A stretch of 64,000 nucleotides of DNA from Lachnospiraceae bacterium NK4A144. Its GTDB lineage: Bacteria; Bacillota; Clostridia; Lachnospirales; Lachnospiraceae. The position numbers and the translations under genes were made by a program. Of the stretch, positions 1-9,157 are shown in pieces; within the stretch, counting starts at the first letter, position 1, and each line of letters opens with the position of its first letter. Where the stretch lies: assembly GCA_000424365.1 (NCBI GenBank), contig AUJT01000002.1:186001-250000 (forward strand). Direction: 5' to 3'. The notes under the pieces are model-generated. The model worked only from the letters and a program-made list of their open reading frames with translations. It made no database searches and was not told the origin of the DNA.

Positions 1-392
1 TAGGCTGCAACGGACATATCGGCTTTAATGAGCCCGGCAGTGCCTTTGATAAAGAGACCCACTGCGTGACTCTCAGTGAAAACACCATCGGTGCCAATGC
101 ACGCTTTTTTGCTTCCAGAGATGATGTGCCGAGATACGCCTACTCCATGGGCATTAAGAGCATCATGCAGGCTAGACGCATCCTTCTCATCGCGACCGGT
201 GCAAATAAGGCTGATGCCCTGTATGACAGCATCTGCGGCCCTATAACCCCCTCTGTGCCTGCATCGATCCTACAGCTCCACAATAACGTAACTATCATCG
301 CCGATGAGGACGCTCTCGCAAAAATCCTCGCAGAACACGACATCATGCCCGGAGGACACCTGATAGACAGAAGGGATGGTACAGATAAATGA
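1..392 (+). CDS. nagB: Glucosamine-6-phosphate deaminase, C-terminal part
   Basis: This is the 3' end of nagB; the gene starts before the window and the reading frame is open from base 3. NagB converts glucosamine-6-phosphate to fructose-6-phosphate and ammonia in the cytoplasm, the last step of amino-sugar catabolism. The visible part contains [15 protein letters not shown], the family block carrying the active-site NGHIGFNEP motif, followed by the regular C-terminal part ([33 protein letters not shown]). It ends with TGA inside the ATGA that starts nagA, so the two are translationally coupled. I see no damage in the visible part. Identification rests on the motif and the nagA neighbour and is very secure. 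Confidence 0.96.
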   Translation, partial: GCNGHIGFNEPGSAFDKETHCVTLSENTIGANARFFASRDDVPRYAYSMGIKSIMQARRILLIATGANKADALYDSICGPITPSVPASILQLHNNVTIIADEDALAKILAEHDIMPGGHLIDRRDGTDK

Positions 393-1510
393 TCATAAAA
401 AACGGAAATGTTTTTTGTCCTGATGGATTCTTTCATAAAAAAGATCTCTATATTTCAAATAAGAGGATCGTATCCGACAGCATACCGGCACTTGAGGATC
501 AGATCGTCATCGATACAGAGGACAATTATGTGATCCCGGGGCTCGTGGACATACACTCCCACGGAGCAAACGGACACGACTTCTGCGATGCTTCTGCTGA
601 TGGACTTAAAGAGATCCTAAAGTACGAAAAGAGCTGCGGTATCACCAGCTACTGCCCCACATCAATGACTTACTCCTTTGACATACTTAAGGGGATATTT
701 AAAACGGTTAAAGAAGTCGAAGAATCCGTTGACGATGCATCAGAGAACTATGCCCGTATCGCCGGCATAAATATGGAAGGGCCATTCATATCCCCCGACA
801 AAAAAGGGGCTCAGAACGAGAAATATATCCAAAAGCCCGATATAGATATGTTCAAAAAATTGAACAGTCTCACAGGAAACCGCATAAAACTCGTAACTAT
901 GGCACCGGAAATTGATGGTGCGCTGGACTTTATCAAAGAATTAAAAGACGAAGTTAATATCTCCGTAGGGCACACCTCTGCGACCTACGATGAAGCAATC
1001 GCAGCATTTAAGAGCGGAGCAAACCATGTAACTCACCTCTGCAATGCCATGCCGCCATTCCATCATAGAGATCCGGGTGTATTCGGCGCCGCCGCTGACA
1101 GCGGGTATGTGTTTGCAGAGCTTATCTGCGACGGCATCCACATCCATCCGTCAATGATCCGAAGCATATTTAAGCTCTTTGGTCCAAAAAGAGTAACTCT
1201 GATCAGTGACTCCATGGAAGCAACCGGCATGAAGGATGGCGAATACGAGCTCGGGGGACAGAAAGTAATCAAGCGCGGCAACCACGCAACCTTAACCGAT
1301 GGAACCCTCGCCGGATCCGCCACGAACCTCTTTGACTGCATGAAAAAAGCAGTGGCCTTCGGAATACCGCTGGAACACGCGGTAGCCGCTGCCACTGCCA
1401 ATCCTGCCAAGAGCATCGGAGCCTATCCGGAGATCGGATGCCTCGATATCGACTCAAGAGCAGATGTAATTATAGTTTCAAAGGAGCTGGAGCTGCTGCG
1501 CGTCATATGA
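389..1510 (+). CDS. nagA: N-acetylglucosamine-6-phosphate deacetylase
   Basis: NagA removes acetate from GlcNAc-6-phosphate, giving the substrate of NagB. The 373-residue length is normal for the family. Visible amidohydrolase motifs are the HSH metal motif in [10 protein letters not shown] (about residue 56), NMEGPF (about 128), [25 protein letters not shown], the CDGIHIHP block, and the catalytic aspartate region ISDSMEATG (about 273) followed by GTLAGSAT. The start overlaps the nagB stop by four bases (ATGA), so a nagBA operon is certain. The last codons and the stop lie inside the hairpin of the terminator that follows. These are the only well-expressed housekeeping-like genes on the plus strand, and they mark the left border of the surface-glycan locus. 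Confidence 0.96.
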   Translation: MIIKNGNVFCPDGFFHKKDLYISNKRIVSDSIPALEDQIVIDTEDNYVIPGLVDIHSHGANGHDFCDASADGLKEILKYEKSCGITSYCPTSMTYSFDILKGIFKTVKEVEESVDDASENYARIAGINMEGPFISPDKKGAQNEKYIQKPDIDMFKKLNSLTGNRIKLVTMAPEIDGALDFIKELKDEVNISVGHTSATYDEAIAAFKSGANHVTHLCNAMPPFHHRDPGVFGAAADSGYVFAELICDGIHIHPSMIRSIFKLFGPKRVTLISDSMEATGMKDGEYELGGQKVIKRGNHATLTDGTLAGSATNLFDCMKKAVAFGIPLEHAVAAATANPAKSIGAYPEIGCLDIDSRADVIIVSKELELLRVI

Positions 1511-1524
1511 CGCGCAGTTTTTTT
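1496..1524 (+). terminator. Rho-independent terminator of nagBA
   Basis: A perfect 22-base palindrome (11-bp arms, CTGCGCGTCAT and its complement) at 1496-1517 is followed directly by seven T residues. It overlaps the last codons of nagA and includes its TGA. On the minus strand the same hairpin follows the stop of the ABC transporter gene at 1524, but no T-run follows there, so it should work best for nagBA. Confidence 0.92.
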
Positions 1525-3311
1525 CAAGCATTTTTCATAGTCTGCTCAAACGCTGCTTCGAGCACCTCTTTTTTATCCTTTTCATGAACTTTTCCATCAC
1601 GAACTTCATAAACGATGTCGCAGTTACGGATAGTCGTAAGTCTATGAGCAATGATGATGAGCGTTCTGGAACCTGCAAGCTTGTCAATGGACTCCATAAC
1701 CGCTGTCTCAGTTTCAGTATCAAGCGCAGATGTAGCTTCATCAAGGATCAGAACTTCCGGCTCATTGTAAAGCGCTCTCGCGATACCGATACGCTGTCTC
1801 TGACCACCTGAAAGCTTTACACCCATTGCACCGATGTTGCTGTCGAGATCCATACCATGCTCTCTAAAGTAGTCAGCGAGCTGTGCTTCCTCAAGAGCTT
1901 TCCATACACGTGCATCATCTGTGTCTTCCTTAGAATAGCCAAAAGCAACATTCGCACGAACTGTATCATCTATCAGATAGATATTCTGAGGGATATATCC
2001 TACATGCTTATGCCAGGAATGAAGGTGATCATAAACATCATGACCATTAACAACTACATGGCCGCCCTCAGGCTTCAGCACACCAAGGATCACATCCGCC
2101 AGAGTTGTCTTACCCGCACCGGACGGTCCGATAAATGCCACAGACTTATTATAGGGGATCACCATATCTATCTCATTAAGTATGATCGCCTCAGGCTTTG
2201 ACGGATAGTAAAACTTAACTTTATCAAGATGGATGCCATCCTTCATGGACAGCTCTGTGCTGTCCTGATTGTCCTTAAGAACTTCCTGACGAAGTCCCTC
2301 GATATCATGCAGATCTCTGTAAACACTGTCAACAGAAGACTTCGCTCCGGTTATGACAGAAAAGCATCCGCTGATACGGTTAAAGGACGGAAGCAGACGA
2401 TAAGCCGCTACCACGAATACAGAAAGGATTGGTACAAAACTCACCATATCCTCACCTGCAAGAACACGGAAAGCTACATATCCTAAAAGTCCGCACACAA
2501 CAACCACTTCCATGATAGGACGCGGAACAATGGAGATTAAAAGAGAAGTCTTTGAAAGTCTTGTAGACTTCCTGTAATTCTCATCATAGTGATCCAGGAA
2601 ATACTGCTCACGGTTAGCAACCTTGATCTCCTTAATACCCTGGAATGACTGGATGAACCACTTATTCTGCTCTGCCCCAATCACTCTCTGCTTCTCACCG
2701 ATAGTTACCAGACGCTTCTTAAATACAACCAGAACGAAATACATAAAGAACATCATGAGAACCATGATAAACAATGTAGTTCCCACGTCTTCCATCATGA
2801 GGAATACAACTAGAAATGAAACCGTCATTATTTCTGTTGTGAGCTGAATGATGTTCAGGAGCACATTAAAGAAGCTCGCCACGTCACCGCTGCAGTTTCT
2901 CTGGAGCTCTGCCACACTATGAGACACATGAAAGAGATAATCCTGCGACATGTAGCACTGCATGAGCTTATAGGAAATACGGCGCTGATTGTTTGTCGTA
3001 TACTTGAACTGCAGATTATACAGAAAAATGAGGTACAGATTTTTGACCACATATACGATTATCATAGTCATCGCCAGGACAAAAATGTATTCTCGAATCT
3101 CATGGATATTCAAGATATCTCCGATAAGTTTGTACCATTTATTAGTATTGATGATATCCGGCTTTGTAACTACGTTTACTACCGGCAGTACAGCCGAGAT
3201 GCTGATCGTCTCAAAAAACGATCCTATGGCGATACAGATCGCAAGTATCACCAGATTCCGTTTCTGACGTCTATCCAGAATATAATTGATCTTTTTGAAA
3301 ATATTCCACAT
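1524..3311 (-). CDS. PglK-like ABC transporter (lipid-linked glycan flippase)
   Basis: This is a half-size ABC exporter with a fused membrane domain and ATPase domain, 595 residues. The N-terminal half has about six hydrophobic segments. The ATPase carries Walker A GPSGAGKT (about 395-402), the Q-loop region GYIPQNIYLIDDTV, the signature LSGGQRQR (about 500), Walker B LILDEATSALD (about 523-531) and the switch histidine in IIIAHRLTT. Both the membrane-domain wording (AAYRLLPSFNRI) and the Q-loop stretch resemble Campylobacter PglK, the flippase for undecaprenyl-diphosphate-linked oligosaccharide. By inference it flips a lipid-linked glycan made by the upstream genes. It is the most downstream gene of the minus-strand block, 22 bases after the NodZ-like gene. 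A general multidrug or lipid MsbA-type exporter is the alternative. Confidence 0.85.
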   Translation of the reverse strand: MWNIFKKINYILDRRQKRNLVILAICIAIGSFFETISISAVLPVVNVVTKPDIINTNKWYKLIGDILNIHEIREYIFVLAMTMIIVYVVKNLYLIFLYNLQFKYTTNNQRRISYKLMQCYMSQDYLFHVSHSVAELQRNCSGDVASFFNVLLNIIQLTTEIMTVSFLVVFLMMEDVGTTLFIMVLMMFFMYFVLVVFKKRLVTIGEKQRVIGAEQNKWFIQSFQGIKEIKVANREQYFLDHYDENYRKSTRLSKTSLLISIVPRPIMEVVVVCGLLGYVAFRVLAGEDMVSFVPILSVFVVAAYRLLPSFNRISGCFSVITGAKSSVDSVYRDLHDIEGLRQEVLKDNQDSTELSMKDGIHLDKVKFYYPSKPEAIILNEIDMVIPYNKSVAFIGPSGAGKTTLADVILGVLKPEGGHVVVNGHDVYDHLHSWHKHVGYIPQNIYLIDDTVRANVAFGYSKEDTDDARVWKALEEAQLADYFREHGMDLDSNIGAMGVKLSGGQRQRIGIARALYNEPEVLILDEATSALDTETETAVMESIDKLAGSRTLIIIAHRLTTIRNCDIVYEVRDGKVHEKDKKEVLEAAFEQTMKNA

Positions 3312-3333
3312 TTGTTTATATTGCCTCTCTCAT

Positions 3334-4398
3334 TCACTTTCTGGCAGCCTTATAATACTGCTCCGGATTCTTTCCATTCTTCACGACACCATGGTCGAGG
3401 AGTACCTGATCTCCATACTTCTCTCCTCTGCCGGACTTTGTGATCCTGGCAGCGAGACTCACCTGTGACTGACCTGCGATCAGTGCTCCGCAGTGCGCAA
3501 GAGTCTCCATGTCACGGAGTACCTCAAGTCCAAGTTTATAATGATGAAGCGATCTGTCATCATTGGAAAATGCCACAGATGTATCACCGTCTGTCCTGTA
3601 GACATCGCTGTAGCAAATCAGCCTGTCTGAAAATCTCTCTTTAAATGCAGCCAATGCCTCCGTGTCATCCGTTGCAAGAAATACTTTCTCGTACTTTCCG
3701 CTTTCTAAGAGTTTCTCTGCTCTATCCATTTCCTCAGCAGGACCTGCATAGACCGGATGTCCATCCAGACCTCTCTTATAGTCTGTACCGCGGAAATGCA
3801 CAGCTATTACACGGTTCCAGTCTCCGGCATTCAGGCTTCCAAGATTTTCATCGACATATTTTTGTACCTCGTGATTCAATCTGATGTACTTATGATCGAT
3901 CTCACCCATGATCTCTATATATTTATCAGTGTAGCCATACATTCCATCCCGCTCATGCATGAGCACCTCATGAAGCGTATGTACAAACTCTGACTTCACA
4001 ACATTCCTGCTTTTTTCCGCCTCAACGGGCTCAATGCCTGCAGGCTCCTCATAAAAATACTGAAATGGATTTGTATGACCGTTTACGGGTTCTTTCTCCG
4101 TATAAAGATAATCCTCCGTAAAGCGTACCACCGGCGTCATGTGATAATAGTCCGCCGTGAAGAGATACATTAACAGGCGTCCATACTCTGCAAAAAAACC
4201 GTCCCCACGGTCACCCATTACGATGTAATAAATGTTTTTATCCGGATTTTTCTCTCCAAAATTCCGAAATTGAAAAACCGCAGGATCTGTCTGCATGGCT
4301 TTTTTCAGATAATCCTGATCCGCACTATGCTTATAGGCATAGAGCGCTGCGCCCAGTCTCGGATGATCCGTTATGAGCTTTTCTAAAAATTTATTCAT
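3334..4398 (-). CDS. NodZ/alpha-1,6-fucosyltransferase-like glycosyltransferase
   Basis: A 354-residue cytoplasmic-looking protein. The clearest signal is VIAVHFRGTDYKRG in the middle, followed by KVFLATDDTEALAAF and a late segment with AGQSQVSLAARITKSG. This combination (HxRGTDY for the nucleotide-sugar site, then a TDD block) is the hallmark of the NodZ/FUT8/POFUT superfamily of GT-B fucosyltransferases. The donor is not certain from sequence; GDP-fucose is the usual one, but no GDP-fucose synthesis genes are visible here. The gene overlaps the preceding GT2 gene by four bases (ATGA) and lies 22 bases before the flippase gene, so all three are probably co-transcribed. Confidence 0.65.
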   Translation of the reverse strand: MNKFLEKLITDHPRLGAALYAYKHSADQDYLKKAMQTDPAVFQFRNFGEKNPDKNIYYIVMGDRGDGFFAEYGRLLMYLFTADYYHMTPVVRFTEDYLYTEKEPVNGHTNPFQYFYEEPAGIEPVEAEKSRNVVKSEFVHTLHEVLMHERDGMYGYTDKYIEIMGEIDHKYIRLNHEVQKYVDENLGSLNAGDWNRVIAVHFRGTDYKRGLDGHPVYAGPAEEMDRAEKLLESGKYEKVFLATDDTEALAAFKERFSDRLICYSDVYRTDGDTSVAFSNDDRSLHHYKLGLEVLRDMETLAHCGALIAGQSQVSLAARITKSGRGEKYGDQVLLDHGVVKNGKNPEQYYKAARK

Positions 4399-5402
4399 GT
4401 GTCTATCGCTTTCTTATGAAAGACCTTTCTCGCCTGATAGTTGATCCACGGACTCATTATAAAGAGACCGAACAGCGCCACCTGCGCCGGCGACAGCATG
4501 TGCTTTTTATGCGCTTTTCTGTAGACATCTGCATATTTCTTATAGAGCTGATCCTTAAGCTCAGTTTTTTCAGGATAGTGATAACGGATGCCATAATAAT
4601 AGTATTGAAAACGCTTCAGAAAATCTATGTAACAGAGCCTTATCAGGCCTCTGTCGCCCTTTTCCTCAAAGAAACGTATCCTGTCCAAAAGCGCCGGAAC
4701 GCAATCAAGACGCTTCAGCGAAAAATGCGACTTTGTGATCCCCTTTTTCTCGACAGTGTAATAAAAAAGCTCATCGTTCGTATAGGTAACACGTTTCGCC
4801 CGTTCCAAAATGTAATGAGCCAAATGCTCATCCTCATGGATCTTTCCGTCCGGATAACGTAATCCCTCAAAAAGCTCTCTTTTATATAACTTTTCCCACG
4901 GAACTATGGAATCAAATTTACGGTCGTCAAAAAGTCTGCGGAACTTTTCATTTCCTTCCAATGTCTCGACTTTTCGTTCCACCGGCTCAGTAAACTTATG
5001 ATCCACGTCATCACCGGTTGTCATGGTACATACGCAGAGATCCGCTTCAGTATCCATTAACGTCCTGTACAGCGTCTCCACAGCCTTTGGGCTGATATAG
5101 TCATCCGCGTCAACCTGCAGGATAAAGTCACCTGTCGCAGCCTCCAGCAACGCATTTCGCGCAGCTGCGACTCCGGCATTTTCCTGGTGAATGACACGTA
5201 CTCTGGCATCACGCTCAGCGAAACCATCTGCGATCTCCCCTGTCCTGTCCTTTGAACCGTCATCTACGACAATGATCTCCAGATTGTCCCAGGTCTGCTC
5301 CGTAATACTCGTAAGACACTTCTCAATATGTTTCTCTGCCTCATAAGCCGGTACGAGAACCGATATTAACGGCAGTTTTTTTTCATTATTATGTGTTTGC
5401 AT
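4395..5402 (-). CDS. GT2 family glycosyltransferase
   Basis: A GT-A fold family 2 transferase. The N-terminus reads ISVLVPAYEAEKHIEKCL, followed by IIVVDDGSKDRTGEI (nucleotide binding) and the catalytic-site DAD in LQVDADDYISP. The C-terminal half has the EDEHLAHY block typical of surface-polysaccharide GT2 enzymes (about 335 residues). I place the start at the ATG at 5402 (MQTHNNEKKLP) because the longer frame begins with TTG and adds only seven residues. No clear ribosome-binding site precedes either start, but a TATAAT lies immediately upstream. The gene overlaps the next one by four bases. Donor and acceptor sugars cannot be told from sequence. Confidence 0.88.
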   Translation of the reverse strand: MQTHNNEKKLPLISVLVPAYEAEKHIEKCLTSITEQTWDNLEIIVVDDGSKDRTGEIADGFAERDARVRVIHQENAGVAAARNALLEAATGDFILQVDADDYISPKAVETLYRTLMDTEADLCVCTMTTGDDVDHKFTEPVERKVETLEGNEKFRRLFDDRKFDSIVPWEKLYKRELFEGLRYPDGKIHEDEHLAHYILERAKRVTYTNDELFYYTVEKKGITKSHFSLKRLDCVPALLDRIRFFEEKGDRGLIRLCYIDFLKRFQYYYYGIRYHYPEKTELKDQLYKKYADVYRKAHKKHMLSPAQVALFGLFIMSPWINYQARKVFHKKAIDT

Positions 5403-5479
5403 ACGTTGGAGATTATACCACAAACGTGAAAAGACGGCATCTTGCTTTTTATCTATAATTTTATTATTGAATTCAGATT

Positions 5480-7012
5480 TTACTGCACCTCACTTGCGTA
5501 AACACCTGCGCTTTGAAGATCACTATCATTTTCTCTCCACACATTTTTATATCCATTCCTGTCTAAAAAATTTGTAATATTATCATTATATCTGCCTCTT
5601 TGAACAACAATTACTTTAGGCTGCTCTGTTTGTAGTTGCTGAAAATAGTCATTCTCAATCTGCGCTCCTGCCGAACCGATCGGCGGCATAAAAGAGTATT
5701 GTGTTGCATGAATTCTCTTTGTCAGCACATACACTATATCCCAATTTCCATACACCGATATTGCATCATCTATGTCTGTATATTTTTCAACATTTTTTAT
5801 GACATTTGTTAATACAACATCATTATCAATTTCACGCTCCTCGCGCTCGCTATAGATAGTTGGTATGTATTTCCCCACCATGAATAACCAATTCGGCAAA
5901 GCGATCAATCCTGCCAGATAAACCGATACTGCTATTGAGCAGGCAAACCTCTTCTTTTTTTCATTGGTTTTTTCTATATCTTCAAACAGTAAGCTTATTG
6001 GATAAGCAAACAGAGGAATCAGAACTAATCCATAATGTGCATATTCACGTCCGGACAAAGCAACTAATCCCGAAGCAACAATCATATAAATAACATATAC
6101 CAACTTTATTTCCATTTTTTTGTTTTCTGTTTTATTGCACAAAACACTGTATAATATGCAAATAAAACTCATCACAAACATGGAAGAACCCGCAAATATT
6201 TTTAACGAAGACAGTCTTGCTTTGAACAAAGAACCTTCTGTATTTGCAATATATGTTCCATTAAATACAATATAATCTTTCCAAAACCAGTTCAGATCTC
6301 CGTTTACTGCAAGCCAGATAAATATTGGAACAACTACAACACACGTTCCAATAGTAAAACAGCTGACTATTTTCACTAATTTTGCATATTTCCTTGATTG
6401 TATGCACTTTATCAATATATATACGCAAAAAACAATCCAAGGTGCTATCATATTGGGTCTAAGCATCAACACTATCCCAAGACAAACACCACACAAAAAT
6501 GTCCGGCTATTTGATAATCTATCGTTGATCAAAAAATCTAAAAACACGTAAATCGCAATGGCGATACATGGCATAGCATACTCTTCTGTCATATTACCGC
6601 CTTCAAAATAATCAAACAATAATCCTGTTGAGACCACTGCTGATACAACCGATGCCAATACCGAACATGATAAACGGGATATTTTATATATCGCAAAAAC
6701 AGCAATTGCCAGCGAAAAAACTTCCAGTATCCAAACTCCATTGTAATAAGATATCTTGTTTCCAACAAAATTTACCAAGTACATAAATGGACCCTTATGA
6801 TCGAACGAATCCTTGTATGGTAAATATCCCCTTTCCATCATCAAAGCAACCGTCTTAAATACACTTGAATCAGTTGCCGCAGCACCGTTTCTCCATGGAT
6901 GCAACGGACTGCTAAACATAAATAACAACGAAAAAACAACTGATAATATCATTATTATCAAATTTTCGATTTCGTTTCGAAATCTACAACAATGTATATT
7001 TAACATATTCAC
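5480..7012 (-). CDS. GT39/ArnT-like integral membrane glycosyltransferase (GT-C)
   Basis: A 510-residue polytopic membrane protein with about ten hydrophobic segments and a C-terminal soluble tail. The first extracellular loop reads AATDSSVFKTVALMMERG followed by PYKDSFDHKGP. An acidic residue just after the first membrane helix and a DHKGP motif are typical of dolichyl-phosphate-mannose/ArnT-like GT-C enzymes that use polyprenyl-phosphate sugars outside the membrane. The C-terminal part has KVIVVQRGRYNDN. The start is a GTG inside the end of the upstream DPM-like GT2 gene (four-base GTGA overlap). Such a GT2 is the expected maker of the polyprenyl-phosphate sugar donor, so the two probably form a functional pair. 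Confidence 0.75.
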   Translation of the reverse strand: MNMLNIHCCRFRNEIENLIIMILSVVFSLLFMFSSPLHPWRNGAAATDSSVFKTVALMMERGYLPYKDSFDHKGPFMYLVNFVGNKISYYNGVWILEVFSLAIAVFAIYKISRLSCSVLASVVSAVVSTGLLFDYFEGGNMTEEYAMPCIAIAIYVFLDFLINDRLSNSRTFLCGVCLGIVLMLRPNMIAPWIVFCVYILIKCIQSRKYAKLVKIVSCFTIGTCVVVVPIFIWLAVNGDLNWFWKDYIVFNGTYIANTEGSLFKARLSSLKIFAGSSMFVMSFICILYSVLCNKTENKKMEIKLVYVIYMIVASGLVALSGREYAHYGLVLIPLFAYPISLLFEDIEKTNEKKKRFACSIAVSVYLAGLIALPNWLFMVGKYIPTIYSEREEREIDNDVVLTNVIKNVEKYTDIDDAISVYGNWDIVYVLTKRIHATQYSFMPPIGSAGAQIENDYFQQLQTEQPKVIVVQRGRYNDNITNFLDRNGYKNVWRENDSDLQSAGVYASEVQ

Positions 7013-7725
7013 CGTAAATTCATTTCTTTCTTAAATGTTCTAAAATCGCCCAGTGCCTTCCAGCCTATTTTTATTATCCTTGGAATATTTACTGAATTCA
7101 CACCTGCCTGTCGCGGTCTGAATGATATAGTTCTGAACGCAACCTTCTCCTTATAACGCACAAAAAATGTCGTCATCATAATGTTGGGAAGATTGTAGTC
7201 AACCGGCATTTTATCTAAGTATTTCTTTACCACATCCGATTTCATCAATCTAAAAGGCGCATTGGCATCCGGAACATTTACCGAGAAATACATTTTCAGC
7301 AATGTACAAACGACTTTTTCAACCAATGCTCTATCTTTGCCATCTCCTCTTTCTGTCCTGTTCCCAAATATTCCCACATACTTTTTGCGATCATCCCAAA
7401 ATGAAACGAATTCATTAGGATCAGTCTGTCCATCCGAATCCGTTTGAAATATATAATCCGCTCCATTTTTTATAGCATAATCATATAATGCTATAACCTT
7501 AGGACCATGAAATTGATCTGTATTAGTTAGCACTTCAATTTTCGGATAAACTGTATTTTTTAACTCCTCTAATATCTCATGCGTTTTATCCTTACTCCCA
7601 CTATCAGCAACGACAATTCTTGACTCCTCAGCTTTTCCGTCAAGTATCGGATACCACTGTTCAATTACAGATTTAATATTTTCCTCTTCATTATATGCAG
7701 GCATCACAATGTAAAGTATGTCCAT
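7009..7725 (-). CDS. DPM1-like GT2 glycosyltransferase (polyprenyl-phosphate sugar synthase)
   Basis: A short (238-residue) family 2 transferase. It begins MDILYIVMPAYNEEENIKSV, has RIVVADSGSKDKTHEIL and the metal motif TDSDGQTDP, and a QxxRW-region replacement near VNVPDANAPFRLM. The PAYNEEEN start and the DSDGQ motif are characteristic of dolichol-/polyprenyl-phosphate hexose synthases (DPM1, ArnC, GtrB types). There are no C-terminal membrane helices, so it is the soluble type. It is translationally coupled to the GT39-like membrane transferase and should supply that enzyme with a lipid-phosphate sugar. The sugar is unknown. Confidence 0.85.
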   Translation of the reverse strand: MDILYIVMPAYNEEENIKSVIEQWYPILDGKAEESRIVVADSGSKDKTHEILEELKNTVYPKIEVLTNTDQFHGPKVIALYDYAIKNGADYIFQTDSDGQTDPNEFVSFWDDRKKYVGIFGNRTERGDGKDRALVEKVVCTLLKMYFSVNVPDANAPFRLMKSDVVKKYLDKMPVDYNLPNIMMTTFFVRYKEKVAFRTISFRPRQAGVNSVNIPRIIKIGWKALGDFRTFKKEMNLR

Positions 7726-7774
7726 TTTTTTGCTCTCCAGCTTACCAATCAGCGAATTATAAATATTATATATC

Positions 7775-8649
7775 TTAATGAATCACATCTCGTATGCACT
7801 TCGGAAGTACCGATACCACCTTATCTACATTTCCTGCCGTCTTATAATACTCGCCCAGTCTTGCCTTTGAATATTTCCTAATCCCGTTTTTAGTCAAATC
7901 GGCCAAATAATGCGTGTAAAACTCTTCCCAACTAAAATACTTCACACTATCTGCATAGTTCCACGTTTCTTCCATGATTGATTTAGGAATTTCAATTACT
8001 CCTGATTTTAATATCAGATATTCAAATGACTCTGGGACAAAAACAGAAATCTTCTTGTCTGAGCCAACCATCATACTCATACATTCCTCGATTTCCGGTC
8101 CAAATGCAGCGCCATCAACGATAGCCAAAATCTTTACCCGAATTAGAATCTTCGGTTATTACAAGTTCAGGATTATTATTTATATCCGGCAATTCTCCAA
8201 AGATTCTGTACATCTCATTGTATACTCTCTTTGGCTTGTGATATTTTCCGGTTCCCTCACCTTCTCTGAGACCATATATCTCGTCAACGCTATACGGTAA
8301 CTGTGCTAGTTTTTCTCTACTTATAATGACGAAATAATTATCAGAACCCTTTACGGTTGAAGCAAACTCTTCTGTTCTCAAAAAGGAATTTCCCTCATCA
8401 ATAAAAAAATATTATTATTATAAGAGGTCGTGAACAGTTTCCAATTTTCCTCTGTGAGCACTGTACACTTTTTTTACATATCAGTGTTATTCCGGACGAT
8501 GCCGGGTTGCTGTTATATGCACTTAAGAGGCGGATCAGTTCTGATTTTCCGAAGGCGCTGTTTCCTCTAAAAACAGTAATATTTCTCCTAATAGTCAGCT
8601 GATACTGAACTTTATTGTTATAAAGAACAATGTCATATTTACCGGTCAT
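7775..8649 (-). pseudogene. Frameshifted ATPase-like partner of DUF4869 gene
   Basis: Three overlapping reading-frame pieces (8398-8649, 8115-8400 and 7775-8128) read as one protein of about 291 residues if three single-base shifts are corrected. The first piece has a P-loop-like stretch, VFRGNSAFGKSELIRLL. The second has a sensor-like NIFFIDEGNSFLRT once joined, then NYFVIISREKLAQLPYSV. The third has ILAIVDGAAFGPEIEECM, which resembles a TOPRIM-like acidic motif. Shifts fall at an A7 run near 8468-8475 (one base short), a T7 run near 8403-8409 (one base short), and around 8115-8145 (one base extra, perhaps in a GGG). It starts six bases after the DUF4869 gene. Either this is a decayed gene or the homopolymers were miscalled. 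Function is unknown. Confidence 0.75.
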
Positions 8650-8655
8650 ATCAAT

Positions 8656-9117
8656 TTACCTCTTCTCATCCAAAAGTCCGGCAAGAATAACCTTTCTCAC
8701 AAGCTCTTTCTGCGATGAAACAATATCATCTGTATTCGCAATTCTTATATTTATGGGTTCATCACCAAAATCCATAATATGACCCAACCGAACCAAAACA
8801 TCCTTATCCTGACTGATTTTCAATAGCCACAATGCGCAATTATCTCCGCATGCAGACGCATTATATACATGCTCACGATCATTATTAATCTGTATCAACG
8901 TCTTGACCCCTCCGGACAGGCGACTAACAGGTATTGATCCCAGCACAGGGCTTATGACCAGATTTGGGCTTACAAGTTCTGAACAATCAATATCCTTTAC
9001 CATCTCTTTTGACCGCTCATCTTCAAGCCAATCATCTTCATATGTGTTATCAAAGTACAGATCTGGATTATCAATATAATCATCACCGGGATAATCTCCA
9101 AAATATATACTTAACAT
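8656..9117 (-). CDS. DUF4869 domain protein
   Basis: A 153-residue protein that I recognise as the DUF4869 type found in Lachnospiraceae and relatives. It begins MLSIYFGDYPGDDYIDNP, continues with PDLYFDNTYEDDWL, KDIDCSELVSPNLVISPVLG, a conserved SRLSGGVKTLIQI, and ASACGDNCALWLLKIS, and ends with a region on KDVLVRLGHIMDFG. It is intact, with no membrane segments or signal peptide. It usually sits next to a P-loop protein, and here the downstream neighbour is such a gene in broken form. The role is not known. The pair interrupts an otherwise continuous glycan gene block, so it is probably an independent cassette. Confidence 0.75.
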   Translation of the reverse strand: MLSIYFGDYPGDDYIDNPDLYFDNTYEDDWLEDERSKEMVKDIDCSELVSPNLVISPVLGSIPVSRLSGGVKTLIQINNDREHVYNASACGDNCALWLLKISQDKDVLVRLGHIMDFGDEPINIRIANTDDIVSSQKELVRKVILAGLLDEKR

Positions 9118-9157
9118 ATCCTGTCCCTCTCCATTCGTCGAATTTAATCTTCAATTT

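Noticed and set aside
1063-1416. 117-codon minus-strand open frame inside nagA
   Set aside because: It is a shadow of nagA, whose motifs are unmistakable on the plus strand.
1518-1524. Bidirectional use of the nagBA terminator
   Set aside because: On the minus strand the hairpin is preceded by A residues but not followed by a T-run, so intrinsic termination there is weak.
2919-3443. 174-codon plus-strand open frame
   Set aside because: It runs opposite to the well-supported ABC transporter and NodZ-like genes, has no ribosome site and no recognisable domain.
8398-8649. Stand-alone 83-residue protein
   Set aside because: Its tail is out-of-frame sequence; together with the next two pieces it forms one broken gene.
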